Of a DNA stretch of 64,000 nucleotides, positions 58,112 to 64,000 are shown in pieces. Origin of the DNA: Magnetospirillum sp. Its GTDB lineage: Bacteria; Pseudomonadota; Alphaproteobacteria; Rhodospirillales; Magnetospirillaceae. The stretch is from assembly GCA_024707145.1 (NCBI GenBank), contig JANQAI010000005.1, positions 372,001-436,000 of the forward strand, in the 5' to 3' direction. The notes below the pieces were generated by a model, which did not search any database, was not told the origin of the DNA, and saw only the letters and a list, made by a program, of their open reading frames with translations. Every line of letters starts with the position of its first letter. Positions within the stretch are counted from its first letter, which is position 1. The translations under genes were made by a program, and so were the position numbers.

Positions 58112-58705
58112 TTAGGGTCGGGGTTCGGGGCGCCGATTGCAAGGGGGGATGGGCGCGGCCAACCGGCGGGCGGCGTCGCGGCCGGCTTTCAGGATCAGGT
58201 CGGCCTGCTCGGCGTCGGGGGCGAGGCGCGCCAGCTGCAAGGTGCCCACCATTAGGCCGAGAAGGGCGGCGGCGGCCGGGCCGTGCCCCGACGGCAGGTG
58301 GCGGGCGATCAGCGCCGTCAGTCCGTTCACCTTTCCGGCAAAGGCCTTGCGGGTGGGGGCGGGATGGCGGGTCAGTTCGGCGGCCAAGCAGGCGATGGCG
58401 CAGCCCGCCTCGGGATGGTCGCGGTGCCCAGGGCTCAGATAGGCGGTGATCAGGGCGTCGATGCCGCCGGCCTCGGCCTCGCTGGCCAGCAACGCCAAGG
58501 TGCACTCCAGGGACTCGGCCGCCGCGTCGCGCACGAGATCCTCCTTGGACGGGAAATGGGCGTAGAAGCCGCCATGGGTCAGTCCGGCATCGGCCATCAG
58601 CGACGCGACGCCCACGGCGGCGATGCCTTCGCCGCGGAAGCGGCGGGCCGCCGTCTCGACGATGCGTTGACGGGTGGCGTCTTTCTGGCCCTTGGCATAG
58701 CGCAT
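58112..58705 (-). CDS. TetR/AcrR family transcriptional regulator
   Basis: This 197-residue regulator has an N-terminal helix-turn-helix: RQRIVETAARRFRGEGIAAV, then VASLMADAGLTHGGFYAHFP and SKEDLVRDA, the TetR signature. The C-terminal ligand domain resembles the TetR_C subfamily found with many reductases. It is divergent from the Fe-S/SCP2 protein gene, and an 18-base palindrome lies in the shared 100-base gap, so it probably represses that gene and itself in response to an unknown small molecule. Confidence 0.92.
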   Translation of the reverse strand: MRYAKGQKDATRQRIVETAARRFRGEGIAAVGVASLMADAGLTHGGFYAHFPSKEDLVRDAAAESLECTLALLASEAEAGGIDALITAYLSPGHRDHPEAGCAIACLAAELTRHPAPTRKAFAGKVNGLTALIARHLPSGHGPAAAALLGLMVGTLQLARLAPDAEQADLILKAGRDAARRLAAPIPPCNRRPEPRP

Positions 58706-58757
58706 GGACGGGGCTCCTCGGGATGGCGAACGATCATTGCATTATGGTCGTAATTTA

Positions 58758-58775
58758 ATATGATGACCATCATAT
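58758..58775. promoter_or_regulatory. Likely TetR operator
   Basis: ATATGATG-AC-CATCATAT is a perfect 8-base inverted repeat with a 2-base centre in the AT-rich gap between divergent genes. An extended TAATATGATGACCATCATAT is the core of the shared promoter region. Confidence 0.65.
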
Positions 58776-58805
58776 CGTCGTGGTGAATCGACAAAGGAGG
58801 GGGCC

Positions 58806-60080
58806 ATGCCCGACCCAGTGGTGCTTGAACGCAGCCGTCTGGCGGAAATCTGCTGCGCCGCCGGCGCCGACGACGTGGGCTTCGTCGACCTGGAGCGCGA
58901 CAATCTGGCGGCGCAGCGTGCCAGCGTCCTCAGGGCGCTGCCCTGGGCGCGAAGCTTCATGGTGTTCGTCCGCCGCCTCAACCGCCATGCCGTGCGGGCG
59001 CCGTTGCGCAGCCTGTCCTCGGCCGAATTCACCGAAGGCGCCCACGACGTCAAGGCCATCATCCATCGCACCGTGCGGGCGTTGGAGGATGAGGGCGTGC
59101 GCGCGGTGGGGATCAGCGGCCTGTTCCCCATGGAGGTGGGGCGCCCCGATGGCTCGCCCACAGTGGTCTCGCTCAAGCATCTGGCCGAGGCGGCGGGGCT
59201 GGGGTTGATGGGCAAGAACCGCATGGTCCTGCATCCCCGTTTCGGCGCCGACGTCTACCTGGGGGCGGTGGCCCTGGATGGCGCCGTCGATGTCGCCGAC
59301 CGCCCTCTGGAGACGTCGCCTTGCCTGGACTGCAACCTGTGCGCGGTTACCTGCCCCACTGGGGCCATCGCCAAGGACGGGCATTTCAGCTTCGGCAATT
59401 GCATGACCCACAATTACCGGGAAAAGGTCGGTGGCTTCGTCGAGTGGGTCCATACCCTGGCCGACAGCCGCGACCGTCACGATTACCGCCGCCGTGTCAG
59501 CGACAAGGAAACCCTGTCGTGGTGGCAGAGCCTGGGCTACGAAGCCAATACCCATTGCGATTACTGCATCGCCGTCTGTCCGGCCGGCGACGAAGCAGCC
59601 GCCTTCCTGGCCGACCGCAAGCCCCATTTCCGCGAGGTGGTGCGGCCCCTGCGCGAGCGGGTCGAGAAGGTCTACGTGGTTCCCGGCTCGGATGCCGAGG
59701 CCCATGTGCCGCAGGCCTTTCCCCACAAATCGGTGCGCCGCATCGGCAGCGGGCGGACGCCGGATTCGATCGCCGGCATGGTGATGATGCTGCCGTTGAC
59801 CTTTCAGCGTGGGCGTTCGGCCGGGCTGGCGGCGCGCTATCACTTCCGCTTTTACGGCCAGGAGACGCTGGAGGCCACGGTGGACATCCGTGACCAGCGC
59901 ATCCGAGTGGAATCCGGCCTGACCGGTACCGCCGATTTGTCGATCCGGGCCGACAGCGAGGCTTGGCTGGGTCTGCTCGACAGCAGCCGCGGTCTGGTTT
60001 GGGAGATGCTGCGCGGGCGCATCCGCCTGAAGGGCCGCCGGCAGCTGCTGGCGGCCTTCGGGCGGTGCTTCCCGTCGTAG
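58806..60080 (+). CDS. Ferredoxin-type Fe-S protein related to QueG with C-terminal SCP2-like domain
   Basis: This 424-residue cytosolic protein has an N-terminal QueG/DUF1730-like region (AGADDVGFVDLERDNLAAQR, LMGKNRMVLHPRFGADVYLG), two [4Fe-4S] motifs (CLDCNLCAVTCPTGAI and CDYCIAVCPAGDE), and a C-terminal domain of about 100 residues (ARYHFRFYGQETLEATVDIR, then SEAWLGLLDSSRGLVWEMLR) that matches SCP2 sterol-binding folds. The cobalamin-binding part of epoxyqueuosine reductase looks incomplete, so a redox role on a hydrophobic ligand is likely. GGAGG precedes the ATG. Control by the divergent TetR is expected. Confidence 0.85.
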   Translation: MPDPVVLERSRLAEICCAAGADDVGFVDLERDNLAAQRASVLRALPWARSFMVFVRRLNRHAVRAPLRSLSSAEFTEGAHDVKAIIHRTVRALEDEGVRAVGISGLFPMEVGRPDGSPTVVSLKHLAEAAGLGLMGKNRMVLHPRFGADVYLGAVALDGAVDVADRPLETSPCLDCNLCAVTCPTGAIAKDGHFSFGNCMTHNYREKVGGFVEWVHTLADSRDRHDYRRRVSDKETLSWWQSLGYEANTHCDYCIAVCPAGDEAAAFLADRKPHFREVVRPLRERVEKVYVVPGSDAEAHVPQAFPHKSVRRIGSGRTPDSIAGMVMMLPLTFQRGRSAGLAARYHFRFYGQETLEATVDIRDQRIRVESGLTGTADLSIRADSEAWLGLLDSSRGLVWEMLRGRIRLKGRRQLLAAFGRCFPS

Positions 60081-60089
60081 GGGCGGGCG

Positions 60090-61952
60090 TTACGCCAGCC
60101 CCTTCTCCATCACCGTCGCCAGGCGGCGGGCGAATTCCACCGGGTCGGCCGGGGGTTCGCCCTCGACGATGCGGGCTTGGTCCAACAGCAGCAGAGCCAT
60201 GTCGTCGATGGCCTCGCGGCCCGAGGCCTTGACCTTGGCGGCCATGCCCTTGATCAGGCCATGGCGCGGGTTGATCTCCAGCACGCGGGGGAAATCCTGG
60301 TCGAGCTGGCGGTGGGCCTTCAGCAGCTTTTCCAGGTGGATGCTCATCTGGCCCGATTCCGCCACCAGGCAGACCGACGAGGTGGTCAGGCGGTCCGAGG
60401 CGCGCACGTCCTTGACCTTGTCGCCCAGCGTCAGCTTCAGGGCGGCGATCAGGGTGTCCAGCGCGTCGGCGGGGGCGGCCTCGGGCTTGTCCGCCTCGGC
60501 CTTGTCCTCGCCCCTCACCTTGGACAGGTCCACGTCGCCCTCGGTGATGGCCTTCAGCGTCTTGCCCTGGACTTCGCCCACCGCCGGCACCCAGAACTCG
60601 TCGATGGGGTCGGTGAGCAGCAGCACCTCGATGCCCTTGGCCAGGAAGCCTTCCAGCTGCGGGCTGCGTTTCAGCGCCGCCAAATCGTCGCCGGTGGCGT
60701 AGTAGATGGCCTCCTGGCCCTCCTTCATGCGGCCGACCACCTCGTCCAGCGTGGTCCAGCCGGAAGCCTCGGTGGTCTGGAAGCGGCACAGCGGCAGGAT
60801 GTCGCCCTTGCGCTCGTAATCCTCGTAGATGCCCTCCTTCAGCACGGCGCCGAAGGTTTCCCAGAAGGTGGCGTAGGCGCCGGCATCGTCCTCGGCCTTC
60901 TTCTTCAGCTCGGACAGCACCTTCTTGACCAGGCCGGACTTCATCTTGGCCAGCACCGGGTTGTGCTGCAGCATTTCGCGGCTGACGTTGAGCGGCAGGT
61001 CCTGGCTGTCCACCACGCCGCGCAGGAAGCGCAGATAGGGCGGCAGCAGGCCCTCGGCCTCGTCGGTGATGAACACCCGCTTCACGTACAGTTTGACGTG
61101 GTGCTTGCGGTCGGGGTGGAAGATGTCGAACGGCTTGGAGCCCGGCACGTAGAGCAGGCTGGTATATTCGATGGCGCCTTCGGCCTTGGTGTGGATGGTC
61201 AGCCAGGGGTCGTCGAAGGCGTGGGCGACGTGGTGGTAGAATTCCTTGTACTGCTCGGGCGTCACCTCGGATTTGGGTCGCGTCCACAGGGCCGAGGCGG
61301 AATTCAGCGTCTCTTCCTTGTCGCCCTCCACCAGCACCACCGGGATGGCGATGTGGTCCGAGTAGCGTTTGACGATGCCGGTCAGGCGCGGCGCGTCCAG
61401 GAACTCCTTCTCGCCGTCGCGCAGCGACAGGGTGATGCGGGCGCCGCGCGCGGCCTCGGGCTCGGGGGTGATGGTGAACTCGCCCTTGCCGTCGCTTTCC
61501 CAGCGCCAGCCGTGCTGCTCGCCCGCCTTGCGGGTGACCACTATGACCTTGTCGGCCACCATGAAGGCGGAATAGAAGCCGACGCCGAACTGGCCGATCA
61601 GCGTCATGTCCTTCTTGGCGTCGCCGGTCAGCCGGCTCATGAACTCGGCGGTGCCCGACTTGGCGATGGTGCCCAGGTTGGCGATCAGGTCGTCCTTGTT
61701 CATGCCGATGCCGTTGTCGGCGATGATCAGCGTGCCGGCGGCGGCGTCCGGCACCAGCCGGATGCGGTAATCGGCGTCGCCCTCCACCAGCGCCGGATCG
61801 GTGAGCGCGGCATAGCGCAGCTTGTCGCAGGCGTCGGATGCGTTGGAGACCAGCTCGCGCAGGAAGATCTCCTTGTTGGAGTAGAGCGAGTGAACAACGA
61901 TGTCCAACAGCTTGGCGACTTCCGCCTGAAACTCGCGCTTCTCTTCGGCCAT
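60090..61952 (-). CDS. htpG: Chaperone protein HtpG (Hsp90)
   Basis: This 620-residue Hsp90 is complete. The GHKL ATPase domain has ELVSNASDACDKLRYAAL, IADNGIGMNKDDLIANLGTI and GVGFYSAFMVADKVIV. The middle domain (LLPPYLRFLRGVVDSQDLPL, NVSREMLQHNPVLAKMK) and the dimerisation domain follow. The ATG at 61950-61952 (MAEEKREFQAEVAKLLDIVV) is the family start. It is convergent with the Fe-S/SCP2 gene and divergent from hpf. A sigma-32-like promoter is present upstream. Confidence 0.97.
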   Translation of the reverse strand: MAEEKREFQAEVAKLLDIVVHSLYSNKEIFLRELVSNASDACDKLRYAALTDPALVEGDADYRIRLVPDAAAGTLIIADNGIGMNKDDLIANLGTIAKSGTAEFMSRLTGDAKKDMTLIGQFGVGFYSAFMVADKVIVVTRKAGEQHGWRWESDGKGEFTITPEPEAARGARITLSLRDGEKEFLDAPRLTGIVKRYSDHIAIPVVLVEGDKEETLNSASALWTRPKSEVTPEQYKEFYHHVAHAFDDPWLTIHTKAEGAIEYTSLLYVPGSKPFDIFHPDRKHHVKLYVKRVFITDEAEGLLPPYLRFLRGVVDSQDLPLNVSREMLQHNPVLAKMKSGLVKKVLSELKKKAEDDAGAYATFWETFGAVLKEGIYEDYERKGDILPLCRFQTTEASGWTTLDEVVGRMKEGQEAIYYATGDDLAALKRSPQLEGFLAKGIEVLLLTDPIDEFWVPAVGEVQGKTLKAITEGDVDLSKVRGEDKAEADKPEAAPADALDTLIAALKLTLGDKVKDVRASDRLTTSSVCLVAESGQMSIHLEKLLKAHRQLDQDFPRVLEINPRHGLIKGMAAKVKASGREAIDDMALLLLDQARIVEGEPPADPVEFARRLATVMEKGLA

Positions 61953-62008
61953 GGTCGAGATCCCTGAAATTGCCCCAAAAGCTATACCCGCATAGCGCGG
62001 GCGCCTTG

Positions 62009-62037
62009 ATATGAGGGAGCAGCCGGACGGTTGCAAG
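62009..62037 (-). promoter_or_regulatory. Candidate sigma-32 (RpoH) promoter of htpG
   Basis: Leftward CTTGCAA, 18 bases after CTTG, CTCATAT, about 57 bases before the htpG ATG. This fits the alphaproteobacterial heat-shock pattern and agrees with the one proposed for dnaK. Confidence 0.5.
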
Positions 62038-62079
62038 TGGGCGCGCAATCCAGAAGAATGGACGACCCGCGCATCAGCG

Positions 62080-62108
62080 TTGCTCTCGCCCGGTCGAATC
62101 GGTATGTA
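62080..62108 (+). promoter_or_regulatory. Candidate sigma-70 promoter of hpf
   Basis: TTGCTC, 17 bases, TATGTA, ending about 93 bases before the hpf ATG. The -10 has a TATAG extension. Weak -35; low confidence. Confidence 0.35.
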
Positions 62109-62201
62109 TAGCGGCCCCGAAAGTGGGGTCGGGCCCCGCTCGAGGGATTTACCGCCGCCGTAGCCAATGCCGGGCGGCCTTTTGAGAAGCAGGAGACGTT
62201 C

Positions 62202-62555
62202 ATGCAGATTCCTCTCCAGATCACCTTTCACGGGATCGACCATTCGGATGCCGCGGAAGAGCGCATCCGCGAAAAGGTGGCCAAGCTGGAGCAGTTCTCC
62301 GACCGTATCACCAGCTGCCGGGTGACGGTGGAGCGTAGCCACAAGAACACGTCGAACCTGCACCAGAAGGGCGAGGACTTCCACATCCGCATCGACCTGG
62401 TGGTTCCCGGTTCCGAGCTGGTGGTGAAGCGCGCCTCGGAAGAGCACGAGGACATCTACGCCGCCCTCAAGGGCGCCTTCCAGGCCATGGAGCGTCAGCT
62501 CAAGGAATATGTCGCCCGCGCCCGCGGCGACGTGAAGGCCCGCGCCCAGGCGTAA
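62202..62555 (+). CDS. hpf: Ribosome hibernation promoting factor / RaiA family
   Basis: This 117-residue protein has the beta-alpha-beta-beta-beta-alpha core of HPF/RaiA: MQIPLQITFHGIDHSDAAEE, REKVAKLEQFSDRITSCRVT, EDFHIRIDLVVPGSELVVKR and EHEDIYAALKGAFQAMERQL. It binds the small-subunit decoding region and inactivates ribosomes in stationary phase. It lacks the long C-terminal dimerisation domain found in many alphaproteobacterial long HPFs. GAAGCAGGAGACG precedes the ATG. Confidence 0.92.
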   Translation: MQIPLQITFHGIDHSDAAEERIREKVAKLEQFSDRITSCRVTVERSHKNTSNLHQKGEDFHIRIDLVVPGSELVVKRASEEHEDIYAALKGAFQAMERQLKEYVARARGDVKARAQA

Positions 62556-62780
62556 TCCCGCCGGGGCCTTCGGGATGCCGCGCCGCCTCTGTGGCGCGGC
62601 CTCGTCCTCCGTGGGACGCAGCCGGGCCGGGCCGTGGTCCGGGCAGACTTTTCCGTTTTACGTATCGGAATATTCGATCAAGTCACCTTGCGCTGTTGAT
62701 GTTCGCGTAAAGGTGCGCTAGAAGTCCGCGCGGCTTTTCGCGGGTGCGGCAAAAGCGCCCGCGCCGGCTTTGGACGTCCC

Positions 62781-63638
62781 ATGAACATCGATCTCGCGCG
62801 CACCTTTCTGGAAATCGTTGAAACCGGCAACTTCAACCGGGCGGCCGAGCGGCTGGACGTGACCCAGTCCACCGTCTCCATGCGCATCAAGGCGCTGGAG
62901 GACGAACTGGGGCGCCCGCTGTTCGTACGCTCCAAGGCGGGTACCGAGCTGACCGCCGCCGGCCTGCAGTTCCGCCGCTACGCCACCACCCTGGTGCGGG
63001 TGTGGGAGCAGGCGCGCCAGGAGATCGCGCTGCCGCCGGGCTTCAAGACGGTGCTCAACGTGGGCGGCCAGTTCTCGCTGTGGGACCGCCTGCTGGTGCA
63101 GTGGATTCCGTGGATGCGCACGGCGCTGCCCGACGTGGCGCTGCGCGCCGAGGTGGGCCTGTCCGACGGCATGATGCGCCAGCTGACCGAGGGGCTGCTG
63201 GATATCGGCGTCATGTACAATCCGGTGTCGCGCCCCGGCCTGCACATCGAGAAGCTGCTGGAGGAGCGCCTGATCCTGGTTTCCACCCGCCGCCGCTCGG
63301 TGGAGGAATGGGACGACGACTACGTGTTCGTGGATTGGGGGCCGGAATTCCGCCAGGGCCACGGCCAGGCCTTTCCCGACCTCAAGACCCCGGCGGTGTC
63401 TGTGGGCCTGGGCGCGCTGGGCTTGCAGCACATCCTGTCCTATGGCGGCTCGGGCTACTTCCCCATGCGGGCGGTGCGCTCCTACCTGGCCTCGGGCCGG
63501 CTGTTCGAGGTGGCGGGCGCGCCCGATTTCCGCCGCCCGGCCTGGCTGGTCTACAGCCAGGACGAGGGCCGTGCCGATTGGTTCGGCACCGCGCTCGACG
63601 GCCTGCGCTATGTGGCCTCGCTGGAAAGCGAAGACTAG
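62781..63638 (+). CDS. LysR-family transcriptional regulator
   Basis: This 285-residue regulator has an N-terminal winged helix (MNIDLARTFLEIVETGNFNR, AERLDVTQSTVSMRIKALED, ELGRPLFVRSKAGTELTAAG) and a periplasmic-binding-protein-like effector domain (QLTEGLLDIGVMYNPVSRPG and following). Its target is not obvious. AT-rich bases with a palindromic GAATATTC lie about 110 bases upstream and may be its own site. It is the last large gene in the window. Confidence 0.92.
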   Translation: MNIDLARTFLEIVETGNFNRAAERLDVTQSTVSMRIKALEDELGRPLFVRSKAGTELTAAGLQFRRYATTLVRVWEQARQEIALPPGFKTVLNVGGQFSLWDRLLVQWIPWMRTALPDVALRAEVGLSDGMMRQLTEGLLDIGVMYNPVSRPGLHIEKLLEERLILVSTRRRSVEEWDDDYVFVDWGPEFRQGHGQAFPDLKTPAVSVGLGALGLQHILSYGGSGYFPMRAVRSYLASGRLFEVAGAPDFRRPAWLVYSQDEGRADWFGTALDGLRYVASLESED

Positions 63639-63716
63639 GCGACTTCACCAGCTTTATTGGATGATGCGGGAACGATATGTTCTTTGTGTCGTTCCGGTGA
63701 AATTTTTGCCCGCGCA

Positions 63717-63744
63717 AAGAAAAACCCCCGCTTGCGCGGGGGTT
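63717..63744 (-). terminator. Rho-independent terminator for gene at 63766
   Basis: Leftward CCCCCGC, loop GCAA, GCGGGGG, then TTTTTCTTT. It lies 20 bases after the stop of the last leftward gene. Confidence 0.82.
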
Positions 63745-63765
63745 GCCAAGGCACGAAGACGGTGA

Positions 63766-63996
63766 TCAGCGCAAACGGTTGCGCATGCTGTCCATCAGCG
63801 ACCACACCTGATCCGGCTGGACGCCGTCACGGGCCATGACGCGGCGCACCACGTCATCGTCCATCAACTCATGCAGGCTGGGCTCGTCATTGCCCTCGAA
63901 ATTCACGGCGCGGCTGGGGCGGGCGGAGGTAAAGGAGGGCTGGGCGCATCCCCGGGTGTCACGGGTGAGTGCGGCGGGCGTGCAGGCGCTATGCAT
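63766..63996 (-). CDS. Small uncharacterised protein near window edge
   Basis: This 76-residue frame runs leftward from an ATG at 63994-63996 almost at the window edge; the real start could lie further upstream beyond the window. It begins MHSACTPAALTRDTRGCAQP and has a conserved-looking C-terminus (DEPSLHELMDDDVVRRVMAR, then VQPDQVWSLMDSMRNRLR), an acidic/helical segment. A strong terminator follows the stop, which supports a real gene. I do not recognise the family. Confidence 0.55.
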   Translation of the reverse strand: MHSACTPAALTRDTRGCAQPSFTSARPSRAVNFEGNDEPSLHELMDDDVVRRVMARDGVQPDQVWSLMDSMRNRLR

Positions 63997-64000
63997 CGTG

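Overview
This 64 kb window is a dense, GC-rich (high-60s % by eye) chromosomal segment of an alphaproteobacterium. Gene order murJ-glnD-mutS, a beta-type MaeB malic enzyme, the full ccmA-I cytochrome c maturation set, hrcA-grpE apart from dnaK-dnaJ, and CreA, PhoX, TypA and YkgJ homologues fit Rhodospirillales, most likely a Magnetospirillum or Phaeospirillum relative. The genus is inferred from gene content; no database was searched.

Layout. 1-6.1 kb: murJ (5' end only), glnD and mutS, all leftward. 6.2-10.5 kb: a small stress-type protein, maeB and phoR, rightward. 10.7-13.2 kb: zinc-ribbon protein, gamma-glutamyltransferase and xanthine phosphoribosyltransferase. 13.3-18.8 kb: two different aconitases (acnA, acnB) side by side. 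19.2-20.5 kb: ccmAB. 20.7-26.7 kb: typA, a PfkB sugar kinase, an EI24-type membrane protein, a lipoprotein, nth and a DUF1848 protein. 26.9-31.5 kb: dnaK-dnaJ, a CcdAB toxin-antitoxin pair and dapB. 31.8-37.3 kb: ccmC-D-E-F-G-H-I, leftward. 37.4-42.2 kb: YkgJ protein, di-haem peroxidase plus sensor kinase, a GIY-YIG-like protein and tRNA-Arg(ACG). 42.5-49.4 kb: OmpA-like lipoprotein, PQQ-type sugar dehydrogenase, grpE-hrcA, rph-rdgB and hemW. 49.6-55.6 kb: creA, an uncharacterised 527-residue protein, rubredoxin, phoX, an AT-richer islet and two small tandem paralogues. 55.6-64 kb: SUV3-like helicase, TetR regulator with a divergent Fe-S/SCP2 protein, htpG, hpf, LysR regulator and a C-terminal small ORF.

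Shared roles. Protein folding and heat shock: DnaK, DnaJ, GrpE, HrcA, HtpG, with sigma-32-like promoters before dnaK and htpG. Cytochrome c biogenesis: CcmA-I, whose clients here include the di-haem peroxidase. Central carbon: MaeB, AcnA, AcnB. Nitrogen: GlnD. Genome and nucleotide maintenance: MutS, Nth, RdgB, Gpt, Rph.

The most striking signal is not a gene. At least nine genes are disrupted or fused by the same change, one extra C that turns GAGCTG into GAGCCTG in the coding strand (mutS three times, maeB, the EI24 protein, ccmG, ccmF, grpE and the 527-residue protein). A tenth case, in the helicase, fits the same AGCTG core, and four more genes have ordinary homopolymer indels. Correcting each one restores a full-length family member, so these look like systematic consensus errors rather than pseudogenes. 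I therefore give such genes as single features spanning the frameshift. Intergenic space is also unusually rich in several families of long inverted repeats.
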